A DNA stretch of 37,000 nucleotides, taken from the NCBI GenBank assembly GCA_036557285.1, contig DATBHW010000047.1, forward strand, positions 1 through 37,000. Direction: 5' to 3'. Positions 1 to 7,565 of the stretch are shown piece after piece. Each line of letters opens with the position of its first letter. The stretch's first letter is position 1. The translations under genes and the position numbers were made by a program. This stretch comes from Ktedonobacterales bacterium. GTDB taxonomy: Bacteria > Chloroflexota > Ktedonobacteria > Ktedonobacterales > DATBGS01. The notes under the pieces are model-generated. The model was given only the letters and a program-made list of their open reading frames with translations. It had not been told where the DNA came from and made no database searches.

Positions 1-81
1 CAACACAGGGAAGCGATGAAAGTAGTATACCGTCTCTCATTCGACCTGTCAAGGGGTGTAGACAAAAGTAATTCCAATACA

Positions 82-218
82 CATGGGGTGTTGGCAGGCA
101 AGATGTGTCACTTGTAGCGCCGCCTTCCAGGCGGCTCAACGCTGGGCTGCTGGAACGTGGCAATGGAGGGCGGACGCTCGCTCTGGCGAATCGTTGGCCG
201 CCAGGGACGGCGGTACAC
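82..218. repeat. REP/BIME-like palindromic repeat, locus 1
   Basis: A left arm ACTTGTAGCGCCGCC-ttcca-GGCGGC starts at 110. A degenerate right arm (GCCGCC-aggga-CGGCGG, then TAC) ends near 214. A flank at 82-100 resembles the reverse complement of the TTGCCAACACCTCAT flank seen at other loci. It lies beyond the 3' end of the minus-strand kinase gene. The short open frames across it are repeat-derived and not believed. Confidence 0.75.
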
Positions 219-233
219 GCGGCAGCGGGGCTT

Positions 234-1334
234 TCAAGAAACCAGGAAAGCGCCGATGCAGATGATACACCCGATGAGCAGCGCAAACCCGCCGACAAGC
301 GGGTCGCCCTGAGCCAGCGCAACGATGCCGATCAGCATCACCAGCGCGCCTCCCATGAAATAGCGCAGCGAGCCTTTCCCCAGGATGGACCCTTCGCGCC
401 GGGGTCTTGGATGAGGCGGCAGTTGAGCTGGCGGTTGAGTAAGCGGTCGAGGGGCGGGAGGCGGGGTATCTGGTGGGGGAGGTTCGGCCAGGGCTGGCAC
501 TGCGGCAGGCAGCCTTGGCGGCAGGATAGCCTCTTCCAGCGCGGCAGCAAACGCCTGCACGCTGGGAAAGCGCGCGTGCGGATTTTTCTCCAGCGCCCGC
601 AGAACGGCCCGCTCCACCTCTGGAGCCAGCGTCGGAACCCTGTCCCGTAAAGGCGGCGGTGGAGCCTGAATATGCTGGAGAGCGACGCTGAACGGATCAT
701 CCCCTGGAAAGGGCGGTTCGCCGCTGAGCCATTCATAGACCACCACCGCCAGCGAATATTGATCGCTCTCCTGGCACGCTCTCCCCTCACACTGTTCTGG
801 AGCCATGTAGCGCGCGGTGCCGCTGATCCTCTGTGGTGTCCGCGAGACGGAACGATGGGATCTGACGGCGATACCAAAATCACTCAGCAAGATTTGCTGG
901 CTATCCCCCACCAGCAAGTTCTCCGGCTTGATGTCTCGATGAATGACTCTGGCCTCGTGGGCATACTGCAATGCCTCGGCAACCTGCTTCACATAGCGCA
1001 AGATAGCCTCCAGCGGCGCTTGCGTCCCTTCCACGTGGCGCTGACGCAGCGTCCCGTTGGAAGCATAGTCCATAACCAGAAAGGGCGTGCGCCCTTCGAC
1101 CCCAAAATCCAGCACGCGCACAATCAATGGGTGAACCAGGTGGAAAATCGTGCTGACCTCGTTACAGAAGCGTTCAAGCTCAACATCACTATATCGTTCG
1201 CTCAGCACTTTGATAGCAGCTTGTCTGCGCGGGACATATAAGTGTTCGCCTAGATAGACCTGGGCAAAGCCGCCTTGCCCTAACAAACGGACCAGCCGAT
1301 AGTTCCCCATTCGCTGACCATCGAGATGAGTCAT
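234..1334 (-). CDS. Membrane-anchored Ser/Thr protein kinase
   Basis: A 366-residue Hanks-type (PknB-like) kinase that should phosphorylate Ser/Thr on partner proteins at the cytoplasmic face of the membrane. The glycine loop is GQGGFAQVYLG (19-29), the ATP-anchoring lysine is K42 in AIKVL, and E59 is the likely helix-C partner. The catalytic loop HRDIKPEN (132-139) has D134, the DFG motif is at 152-154, and an APE motif follows, so the kinase looks active. After the kinase domain come a proline-rich linker and two hydrophobic segments in the last ~45 residues, with no room for an extracellular sensor. The frame stays open upstream into repeat DNA. The ATG at 1334 was chosen because AGGAAGGGAG precedes it and because the conserved domain begins right after. 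The substrate is unknown; no phosphatase or FHA gene is adjacent. Confidence 0.9.
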   Translation of the reverse strand: MTHLDGQRMGNYRLVRLLGQGGFAQVYLGEHLYVPRRQAAIKVLSERYSDVELERFCNEVSTIFHLVHPLIVRVLDFGVEGRTPFLVMDYASNGTLRQRHVEGTQAPLEAILRYVKQVAEALQYAHEARVIHRDIKPENLLVGDSQQILLSDFGIAVRSHRSVSRTPQRISGTARYMAPEQCEGRACQESDQYSLAVVVYEWLSGEPPFPGDDPFSVALQHIQAPPPPLRDRVPTLAPEVERAVLRALEKNPHARFPSVQAFAAALEEAILPPRLPAAVPALAEPPPPDTPPPAPRPLTQPPAQLPPHPRPRREGSILGKGSLRYFMGGALVMLIGIVALAQGDPLVGGFALLIGCIICIGAFLVS

Positions 1335-1463
1335 ACCAAGTCTCCCTTCCTCTGGTGGCCTGGGTATGCCTGATTGTTCCCGCTCTGCCTGATTGTCCCC
1401 AAAGAGTGTACTCTTAAAGCAAGTGTTCGTCAAGTGGTACTTGCAAGGGTTACAATGGGCGCC

Positions 1464-1766
1464 ACTTGTAGCGCCGCCATCTTGGCGGCCAACGTTGGCC
1501 TGCTGGTCCGCTGGCCTGGAGGGCGCACGCTCGCGCTGGCGCAGCGTTGGCCGCCTGGAAGGCGGCGCTACAAGTAACACGCTGCGCTGGCGCAGGGCCT
1601 CGGCTGTTGCCCCGTCCTCCCGCTCCCGTTGGTCGCTCGCGCGTCCCTCCTGGCGGCTCAACGTTGGCCTGCTGGTCCGCTGGCCTGGAGGGCGCACGCT
1701 CGCGCTGGCGCAGCGTTGGCCGCCAAGATGGCGGCGCTACAAGTAACACGCTGCGCTGGCGCAGGG
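1464..1766. repeat. REP/BIME-like repeat, locus 2 (tandem-duplicated copy)
   Basis: This lies between the divergent kinase and GNAT genes. The outer left arm (1464-1490, hairpin loop ATCTT) is the reverse complement of the outer right arm (1718-1744, loop AAGAT). Inside, about 108 bp (1490-1597) recurs at 1659-1766, differing mainly in the pentaloop (tggaa versus aagat). The spacer contains the GC-rich modules seen at other loci. Confidence 0.85.
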
Positions 1767-1779
1767 CCGCTCACTCTGG

Positions 1780-1785
1780 TAGAAT
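1780..1785 (+). promoter_or_regulatory. Possible -10 element of the GNAT gene
   Basis: TAGAAT lies 22 bases upstream of the GNAT start codon. No convincing -35 is visible because the repeat ends immediately upstream. Confidence 0.35.
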
Positions 1786-1806
1786 ACGGGGGAGAGGAGG
1801 GAGCCA

Positions 1807-2322
1807 ATGGAAACCAGCGAACCAACCAACCTGGAGATCACCCTGCGCCCCGCGACGGTTGATGACGCGCTGACCATCCTTGCCATTACCCGCGCTGCCT
1901 TCGAGCAGTTTCTTGATCGGCTGGACCCGCCCAGCGGCGCGCTCAAAGAGACCCTGGAAACTCTGGTGGGAAGCGCCTTTCAGCCCGATCACGGCGTCAC
2001 CCTGGCCTTTGTGGATGGCAAGCCAGCAGGCGCGCTGCGCTGGTCCATCCATCCGCAGCGCGCCCATCTGTACGTCGGGCGCGTGGCCGTCCCGCCCCCC
2101 TATCGCCGCCAGGGCATTGCCTCGGCGCTGATGCATTGGGCCGATGACCACGCGCGCATCCTTGGGCTGCCCGCCGTCCAGTTTGGGGTGCGCCTGCAAG
2201 CTCCCGAAAACATCCGCTTCTATCAGCGCCTGGGCTATCAGATCATCGAGTACGCGCAGCACGCGGGCTACGACCATCCCACCTTCGTCTGGATGCGCAA
2301 AGACCTGCAATCTTCCTCGTAG
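1807..2322 (+). CDS. GNAT family N-acetyltransferase
   Basis: A 171-residue single-domain GNAT enzyme that transfers an acetyl group from acetyl-CoA to an amine on an unknown acceptor. The N-terminal beta-alpha unit (LRPATVDDALTILAI) is followed by the acetyl-CoA pyrophosphate-binding motif A, VAVPPPYRRQGIASALM, near residues 93-109. A C-terminal motif B (NIRFYQRLGYQIIEY) is typical of the family. The ATG is preceded by GGAGAGGAGG at good spacing. The stop is 19 bases from the next start, so it probably forms an operon with the downstream membrane protein. The substrate cannot be named from sequence. Confidence 0.88.
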   Translation: METSEPTNLEITLRPATVDDALTILAITRAAFEQFLDRLDPPSGALKETLETLVGSAFQPDHGVTLAFVDGKPAGALRWSIHPQRAHLYVGRVAVPPPYRRQGIASALMHWADDHARILGLPAVQFGVRLQAPENIRFYQRLGYQIIEYAQHAGYDHPTFVWMRKDLQSSS

Positions 2323-2341
2323 CTCGTGCCGGACCCATCCT

Positions 2342-3331
2342 ATGCAGCACATATTCCGCGATCCCTTGACGCTGGCCGTCCTGGCGCTGCTCGTCGGGCA
2401 AAGCCTGGTGTATATCGTCGGGGGCATCAACAAACAGCGACAACAGCGCCTCAGCGAGAGCGCGCGAGCGCCGCTCCGCCAGGAACTTGTCGCCTGGGGC
2501 GTCCTGTCCCCTGGGCAGGGCGTCAGCGCGCCCGCCGCCTCCCTCTTGCGCAGTTGGCAGGGCATCACTGCCTGGAGCCGCATCGGCATGGGCGTGGGCA
2601 TACTGTTCGCCGCTGGCGCAATGCTCGTCGTCCTGGCGCTGCTCAGCGCCAGCGCGCAGTCCGGCCAGATCACGCCGCCGACCATCCAGGCGGTGACGCT
2701 GCTCCTGCAAGGCTATGCCTTTGGCATGTGCTGCGGGGCCATCCTGGGCCTGCTCATCGGAGCGCCCAGGGTTGGCGCGGCGTCTGCCCGGCAAACCGCG
2801 CCAGCGCAGGCGCCCCCTCGCCTGGCCGAGTACCGCGTTCGTCAGGTCGCTCTGCTGCCTGGCGCGCTCCTGTTGATCAATGTCGCGCTGGTTGGCGGCC
2901 TCGATCTGCTTTTCCTTCAGCAGTTCACCCAGGCGGAACTCTGGACCCTGGCGGTCTTTCCTGGCCTGATGCTGCTGATCTGCCTGCTGGGGGAATGGTT
3001 CACGCGCCGCCTGGCGCAGCTTCCCCTGCGCCCGACAGACGATCCACCGCTGGTCGCGCGCGCCAGCATCAGGTTCCGCGCGCGCCTGGTGGGGATGCTG
3101 CTGGAGCTAGAAATCTTCGCCCTCTTTATTCTGGTAATCTGCCAGTGGCTGCTCCAGACCTACTCGTCGGCGCATCCCGGCGGCTTCATCTACAATGGCG
3201 CGCTGCTCGTCTATGCCGTCGTTCTGCTCTCCATGCGTGGGCTGTTGGAGCGCGCCCAGCGGCAAATGGGCGATCAGCGCGCCGACCACAGCGCGCCTCT
3301 CCCGCAGCCAGCGCCAGAGGCTGAGGCATAA
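2342..3331 (+). CDS. Multi-pass membrane protein, function unknown
   Basis: A 329-residue protein with about seven hydrophobic segments: near 8-27, 81-103, 117-139, 160-182, 200-220, 247-269 and 284-305. The C-terminus is short, polar and proline/alanine rich. No family is recognised and no catalytic motif stands out. The open frame extends upstream across the GNAT gene; the ATG at 2342, 19 bases after the GNAT stop, is the sensible start and the membrane pattern begins there. The gene ends 2 bases from the stop of the convergent acetyltransferase, so the two genes must share a termination region. Confidence 0.75.
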   Translation: MQHIFRDPLTLAVLALLVGQSLVYIVGGINKQRQQRLSESARAPLRQELVAWGVLSPGQGVSAPAASLLRSWQGITAWSRIGMGVGILFAAGAMLVVLALLSASAQSGQITPPTIQAVTLLLQGYAFGMCCGAILGLLIGAPRVGAASARQTAPAQAPPRLAEYRVRQVALLPGALLLINVALVGGLDLLFLQQFTQAELWTLAVFPGLMLLICLLGEWFTRRLAQLPLRPTDDPPLVARASIRFRARLVGMLLELEIFALFILVICQWLLQTYSSAHPGGFIYNGALLVYAVVLLSMRGLLERAQRQMGDQRADHSAPLPQPAPEAEA

Positions 3332-3333
3332 CG

Positions 3334-3897
3334 CTACTGCCTGGCAACCGACTTCGCCATCAGAATATCTGGCTTGCCCAGGCCGTCGGCATCGGGTACC
3401 ACACCCACGATCACGTAGCCCTGCTTTTGATAGAACTCGTAGGGATGATGGCCCGGATTCTGGATGCGCGCGATATGCTCCCAGACGTTCGGATACAGGT
3501 TGACGCCGGAGAGCGTCGTTCGATCAGCCTCATCATCGGTTCCCAGCGTAATCGTCAGCCCGCCGCGCGCCCGCACCTGCGTCTCAAAATCCGCCACCAG
3601 GGCGCGCCCGATGCCCTGCCCCTGAAGCGCGCCCGCGACTACCAGAGGATGCAGTTCCCAGACCCTTCCCCTGTACCGGCTGATACCGCCAATCCAGCCG
3701 ATAGCCGCGCCGCGCGCATCAACAGCGACGCGGCTGATGCGCCCCTTGCCAAACGACTCGCGCACCTCTTCCAGCGCCGCTTCCAGGGTGGGCCAGGCTT
3801 CCGGCGCATGGGTCGCAAATCCCGCCACCAGCAGCGCCGCCACCTGCCGAATGGTCGGCTCATCATCGGGTTGAAGATCAAGAATCCGCATATTCAT
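3334..3897 (-). CDS. GNAT acetyltransferase, AAC(6')-like
   Basis: A 187-residue acetyltransferase. Motif A is in HPLVVAGALQGQGIGRALVADFE (near residues 82-104; QGQGIG contacts acetyl-CoA). The second half carries GTDDE, LSGVNLYP and YEFYQKQGYVIVGVVPDA, a pattern I associate with a GNAT subgroup often labelled aminoglycoside 6'-N-acetyltransferase. That label is family recall, and drug resistance cannot be inferred. AAGGAG lies 10 bases before the first ATG; a second ATG two codons in is an alternative start. The gene is convergent with the membrane protein gene. Confidence 0.85.
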   Translation of the reverse strand: MNMRILDLQPDDEPTIRQVAALLVAGFATHAPEAWPTLEAALEEVRESFGKGRISRVAVDARGAAIGWIGGISRYRGRVWELHPLVVAGALQGQGIGRALVADFETQVRARGGLTITLGTDDEADRTTLSGVNLYPNVWEHIARIQNPGHHPYEFYQKQGYVIVGVVPDADGLGKPDILMAKSVARQ

Positions 3898-3945
3898 AAC
3901 TTCGCTTCTCCTTGGAATGCCTCACAAAACCGACGGTTGGCCCCA

Positions 3946-4191
3946 CCCCTGCCGCCTGGAAGGACGGCGCTACACCCCCGCCCCTGCCGCCTGGAAGGAC
4001 GGCGCTACACCCCCGCCCCTGCTCGTGCGGAGGGTGTGTGAGGCGCTCTTAGAATCAGACTTACTTGTACCGCCGCCCGTAGCGCCGCCGTCTCGGCGGC
4101 CAGCCGCTGCGCCAGTGCCAACGTCCGTCCTCCAGCGCGAACGTTCCGGCGGTCCAACGTCGAGCCGCCTTCCAGGCGGCGCTACAAGTAA
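3946..4191. repeat. REP/BIME-like repeat, locus 3, with a 35-bp tandem repeat
   Basis: Two exact 35-bp tandem units (3946-3980 and 3981-4015), each carrying a GCCGCC-tggaa-GACGGCG half-hairpin and CTAC, are followed by a left arm near 4069-4100 and a right arm ending in GGCGGCGCTACAAGT at 4191. It fills the divergent gap between the GNAT gene and the MaoC gene. Confidence 0.8.
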
Positions 4192-4217
4192 AAATACATG
4201 AATCGCCAGCGGGCTGT

Positions 4218-4246
4218 TTGCCAGCGAACGCCCCACTTGCTACAAT
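4218..4246 (+). promoter_or_regulatory. Sigma-70-type promoter of the MaoC gene
   Basis: TTGCCA (4218-4223), a 17-base spacer, then TACAAT (4241-4246): five of six matches in each box. It lies about 80 bases before the start codon, just beyond the repeat. Confidence 0.65.
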
Positions 4247-4329
4247 ACGCGCAGATGTAAAGCACAAGCCTGGCAGGGCAAACGCTCTGCGGCGGCAGTT
4301 GAACCAGTACAGGAAAGAGGTACAGAGGT

Positions 4330-4800
4330 ATGGGCGCTGCTATCAGCACAGTCGAAGAACTCAAAGCACTGGTCGGCCAGGAAGTCAACCTCGGCCCCTG
4401 GTACGAAGTCACACAGGAGCGCGTCAACGCTTTTGCCGACGCCACCGGCGATCATCAATTTATCCACGTTGACCCTGAGCGCGCTGCGCAAACGCCTTTT
4501 GGCGGAACCATCGCGCATGGCTTCTTCACCCTCTCGTTGATCGTTTCGCTGGGGCAGGGCGGCGAAGGCGTGCGGATGCAGTTGCCGCTGCGCATGGGCG
4601 TCAACTACGGGCTGAATCGCGTGCGCTTTCCGGCGCCTGTGCACGTGGGCAAGCGCATCCGCCTGCATTCCAAACTGCAAAGCGTCGAGGAAGTCGCGCC
4701 GCAGATTCTCCAGTTGATTTACGAGCAGACGGTGGAGATTGAGGGCGAATCCAAGCCCGGCTGCGCCGCCGAATCTATCGTGCGGCTCTACCTGGCCTAG
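4330..4800 (+). CDS. MaoC-like (R)-hydratase / dehydratase
   Basis: A 156-residue single hotdog-fold protein of the MaoC family, expected to hydrate trans-2-enoyl-CoA (or a related thioester) to the (R)-3-hydroxyacyl form. The catalytic motif is intact: FADATGDHQFIHVD with D41 and H46, followed by PFGGTIAHGFFTLSL. Length fits the short (R)-enoyl-CoA hydratase (PhaJ-like) and NodN/MaoC group. AGGAAAGAGG precedes the ATG. It is a single-gene unit with its own promoter and no fatty-acid or PHA genes nearby, so the physiological substrate is open. Confidence 0.88.
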   Translation: MGAAISTVEELKALVGQEVNLGPWYEVTQERVNAFADATGDHQFIHVDPERAAQTPFGGTIAHGFFTLSLIVSLGQGGEGVRMQLPLRMGVNYGLNRVRFPAPVHVGKRIRLHSKLQSVEEVAPQILQLIYEQTVEIEGESKPGCAAESIVRLYLA

Positions 4801-4860
4801 CAGCGCCCCTGGCGGCTGACCGCCTGCCACGTGTACGGTTCCACCACCTATCAGGGGGCC

Positions 4861-5212
4861 ACTTGTAGCGCCGCCACCCCTTCGGGAAGGGCTTCGCCAG
4901 AGCCGCTTGACCGCGCTGGGCGCGGCCATGCTCGCTCGGCTGCGCCTCGCTCGCGCGTCTCTGCCGCTTGCGGAAACTGGGTTTCCGCACTCTCGCTCCC
5001 GTTGGTCGCTCGTGCGTCCCTCCAGGCGGCTGGCCGCTGGCCGCTGGTACGATGGCCTGGAGGGCGAACGCTCGCCCTGGCGGACGGCTGGCCGCCAGGA
5101 TGGCGGCGCTACAGGTACCACGCCCCCGCAGCCCCCCTGCCGCCTGGAAGGCGGCGCTACAAGTACAGTCCTCAGCCTCTGCCTGTACCGCCGCCGTCCC
5201 TGGCGGCGCCGC
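4861..5212. repeat. REP/BIME-like repeat, locus 4 (compound)
   Basis: The left arm begins ACTTGTAGCGCCGCC and carries the CCCTTCGGGAAGGG hairpin variant. Right arms with loops AGGAT and TGGAA end in CTACAGGT and CTACAAGT. A partial CTGTACCGCCGCC arm follows at 5181-5210. It fills the gap between the convergent MaoC and ABC permease genes, so it may also act as the transcription-end structure. Confidence 0.8.
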
Positions 5213-5219
5213 TCTGGTA

Positions 5220-6341
5220 TTAAATCGTGCTGACCACGCTGGCCTGGCGGCGCAGCCCCCAGACTGACAGCAGGAAGATCAGCAGCGTGCTGCCGACCAC
5301 GATGCCAGCATCCAGCAGAATGCTTTCCAGCGTGGTCTGACTCCGCAGCGCCCTTGCAATTCCCTCCCCCAGCCAGTAGGTTGGCAAGACCTTGATCATC
5401 TGTGATACCAGATTGTTCCCCACCAACTCGATCTGATCTGAGAAAAAAATGGGTACAATAAAGAGAATCATCGCAATGCCGCTGAAGCCGCCCAACGCGC
5501 CTTGCGATTTGAAGATGCAGCCAGCCAGCGCGCCCAGCGCGACGCTGAAGAGCGAACCCAGCAGCACAAAGACCAGCAGCAGCGGTATCTGCCCCATAAA
5601 TCCCCTGGCAATCCCCAGCGCAATAAGCGACAGCAGCAGTTGATAGCCGAGCGCCACCAGCAGCTTGGCCGAAATCACGTCCACCCAGGAGGCCGGAGAG
5701 ACCATCAGCATGCGCAGCGTCTTCTTCTCTTTCTCCTCAATGATCAATCCTGGCACGACAGCCATCCCAACGAAGAAAGAAGAAAGCAGGGACGCCAGCG
5801 CATAAAACCCCACCAGAAAGTCGGCAATACTATGTGTGCTGGGCGGATTGATCGTGCTGGCGCTCAGGGTAATTGGCGCTGGACTGACCACCGCGCGGCT
5901 GTAATTGGCAAGCGCGCTCTGCAACAGTTGGCTCTGCTGGTTGTTAATATCATCCCCGTTGAGATAGAGGTGCAGCGCGGGCCGCTGCTCTGCGCGCAGG
6001 CTGGCCTCAAAGTCAGGTGGCACGACCAATCCCACCGCATACGACGCTTTCTTCTTAGCGCCGTTGGCCCCAAAAGCATCGGCCACCTGCTGCGCCGAAC
6101 TGGCCTGCGTGATGTGAGAATTGGAAAAAGCCCCGGTCAATACCTGCTCTACGCCCCGGTTTGGCTGATAGCCAGGGTCATAGACCAGAATCTCGGTCGT
6201 GCTGGTGCCCAGCAAAATCCCAAACACCAGAAACAGGACGGCCAACATGATGGGTGACAGCAGCGTGAACAGGCTTTGCTTATTCAAGAGCAGGTCCAGC
6301 GCGTCTTTGCGCGCAATGGCGCGAATGATTCGTAGGCGCAT
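5220..6341 (-). CDS. ABC-2 type exporter permease
   Basis: A 373-residue permease of the ABC-2 class (NatB/YhaP-like). It has an N-terminal membrane segment near 24-45, a ~130-residue extracytoplasmic loop (near 46-175), then about five membrane segments in the second half. The cytoplasmic EEKEKKTLRMLMVSPAS stretch is the coupling-helix region characteristic of the family. AGAGGAG lies 8 bases before the ATG. It starts 27 bases after the ATPase gene, so the two form one minus-strand operon and one exporter. Substrate unknown; ions, peptides or drugs are all possible for this class. Confidence 0.9.
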   Translation of the reverse strand: MRLRIIRAIARKDALDLLLNKQSLFTLLSPIMLAVLFLVFGILLGTSTTEILVYDPGYQPNRGVEQVLTGAFSNSHITQASSAQQVADAFGANGAKKKASYAVGLVVPPDFEASLRAEQRPALHLYLNGDDINNQQSQLLQSALANYSRAVVSPAPITLSASTINPPSTHSIADFLVGFYALASLLSSFFVGMAVVPGLIIEEKEKKTLRMLMVSPASWVDVISAKLLVALGYQLLLSLIALGIARGFMGQIPLLLVFVLLGSLFSVALGALAGCIFKSQGALGGFSGIAMILFIVPIFFSDQIELVGNNLVSQMIKVLPTYWLGEGIARALRSQTTLESILLDAGIVVGSTLLIFLLSVWGLRRQASVVSTI

Positions 6342-6368
6342 GATACGTACTCCTCTAGAGAACCAGGA

Positions 6369-7256
6369 CTATGCCGGGCGCACGCCCGCGACTTCAATAA
6401 AAACTTCCTCCAGCGTCGCCTCGCGCGAATGCACCGCCCGCACCCGGCCCGCCGCCATCCACCCCGCCAGCCGGGCCTGGTCGGCGGGGTTATCCATGCT
6501 CAGCGTCACCTCGTTCAGCGAATCGCCCCCACGCTCGCCCGGCTGCCCATCATCCAGCGTCACCACCAGCGCGCGCTGCCCATGCGTCAGCTTCAGCGTG
6601 CGCGGCGTGTCGTTGGCGACCAGACGCCCATTGACGATGAAGGCCACCTGCTGGCAAAGCTGATCGGCCTCTTCCATCAGATGCGTCGTCAGCAGAATCG
6701 TTGTCCCTTCCTGGCAAAGCTGCGCCACCGTCTCGCGCACCTCGCGCGCCGAGATGGGGTCCAGCCCCCGGCTCGGCTCATCCAGAAACAGCACCTGGGG
6801 CCGATGCAGCAGTGCGCGTGCAATCATCAGCCGCTGCTTCATGCCATTGGAAAACGTGCGCACTGGCTCTCTGGCCCTATCGCGCAAGTGTACCAGATTC
6901 AGCACCTCGTCTACCCGATTGGTCTGCACGCCATAGAGCCAGCAGGCGAACTCCAGGTTGAGCCGCGCCGACAGCCGCTCGTACAGATTCTGCTCCTCGA
7001 AAACCACGCCGATGCGCTCTTTCAACCGGGCGCGCTCTTTGATGACATCGCAGCCCGCCACGCGGGCGCTGCCGCCGTGAGGGTCGATCTGCCCGGTCAG
7101 CAGGCGAATCATCGTTGTCTTACCCGCGCCGTTGGGGCCGAGCAGCCCAAAGATTTCGCCGCGCCGGACGCTGAAACTGATGCCTGCTACCGCCTCATTC
7201 GCGCCAAAGCTGCGGCGCAGGTCGTTGGCCTCGATCATCACATCAGGTGTATCCAT
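6369..7256 (-). CDS. ABC exporter ATP-binding protein
   Basis: The 295-residue nucleotide-binding subunit of the exporter whose permease follows. Walker A is GPNGAGKT, the Q-loop region is VFEEQNLYERL, the signature FSNGMKQRLMIARAL is a variant of LSGGQ, Walker B is VLFLDEPSRGLDP, and the switch His is in TTHLMEEA. All catalytic residues are present. A C-terminal ~80-residue extension is typical of NatA/DrrA-type ATPases. The ATG at 7256 (MDTPDVMIE) has AGAGAGG six bases upstream; in-frame ATG 7262 and TTG 7277 are less likely starts. Divergent to it is a second, degenerate ATPase fused to LytTR, its probable regulator. Confidence 0.92.
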   Translation of the reverse strand: MDTPDVMIEANDLRRSFGANEAVAGISFSVRRGEIFGLLGPNGAGKTTMIRLLTGQIDPHGGSARVAGCDVIKERARLKERIGVVFEEQNLYERLSARLNLEFACWLYGVQTNRVDEVLNLVHLRDRAREPVRTFSNGMKQRLMIARALLHRPQVLFLDEPSRGLDPISAREVRETVAQLCQEGTTILLTTHLMEEADQLCQQVAFIVNGRLVANDTPRTLKLTHGQRALVVTLDDGQPGERGGDSLNEVTLSMDNPADQARLAGWMAAGRVRAVHSREATLEEVFIEVAGVRPA

Positions 7257-7348
7257 AAGCATCCTCTCTTTATTCAAGCTCCACAGAACGATGAGCGCCC
7301 TGTGTTGTTCTCATCTCAACTCTAACATCGGAAACAGCGGCTTTCTAC

Positions 7349-7450
7349 AAAAATCGGCTGAGTGGAGCCAGGAGCGGGTCAAGAGGCGCAAATCGGGGAG
7401 TCACTGAACGGCCACTGCGCCGAATGGAGCAAAATCGCGGCTGAACGGCG
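7349..7450. promoter_or_regulatory. Direct repeats, candidate LytTR operator region
   Basis: CTGAACGGC occurs exactly at 7404-7412 and 7441-7449, with a relative (CCGAATGGA) at 7420-7428 and CTGAGTGGA at 7358-7366. Several are preceded by AAATCG (7350-7356, 7390-7396, 7432-7437). The set lies between the divergent exporter and LytTR-fusion genes. LytTR proteins bind short direct repeats about two helical turns apart; the 7420/7441 spacing (21 bases) fits, the others less well. Confidence 0.45.
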
Positions 7451-7487
7451 CGGCGGAAACACAGCCATATGATGGGTAGCCCTGTGC

Positions 7488-7493
7488 TACAAT
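7488..7493 (+). promoter_or_regulatory. Possible -10 of the ABC-LytTR gene
   Basis: TACAAT with no recognisable -35 at 17 bases. The CTGAACGGC repeats lie 40-90 bases upstream, a position that would suit an activator. Confidence 0.4.
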
Positions 7494-7565
7494 ACCCCTG
7501 GCATGGCAGGCACACTCACGTTCTGCTGAAACCGCTGGCTCCCTATGCTATATGAGGTTCCGGCA

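Noticed and set aside
83-650. Overlapping plus-strand ORFs antisense to the kinase gene and in repeat 1
   Set aside because: They are shadows of the kinase codon pattern or repeat-derived; they have no ribosome site or recognisable domain.
1374-1862. Several ORFs of 60-120 residues inside repeat locus 2
   Set aside because: All are composed of the palindromic repeat and recur at other loci in any frame; no independent coding evidence.
5502-6257. Plus-strand 251-residue ORF
   Set aside because: Antisense to the ABC permease, very Gln/Arg/His rich as expected from reading the complementary strand, and no domain.
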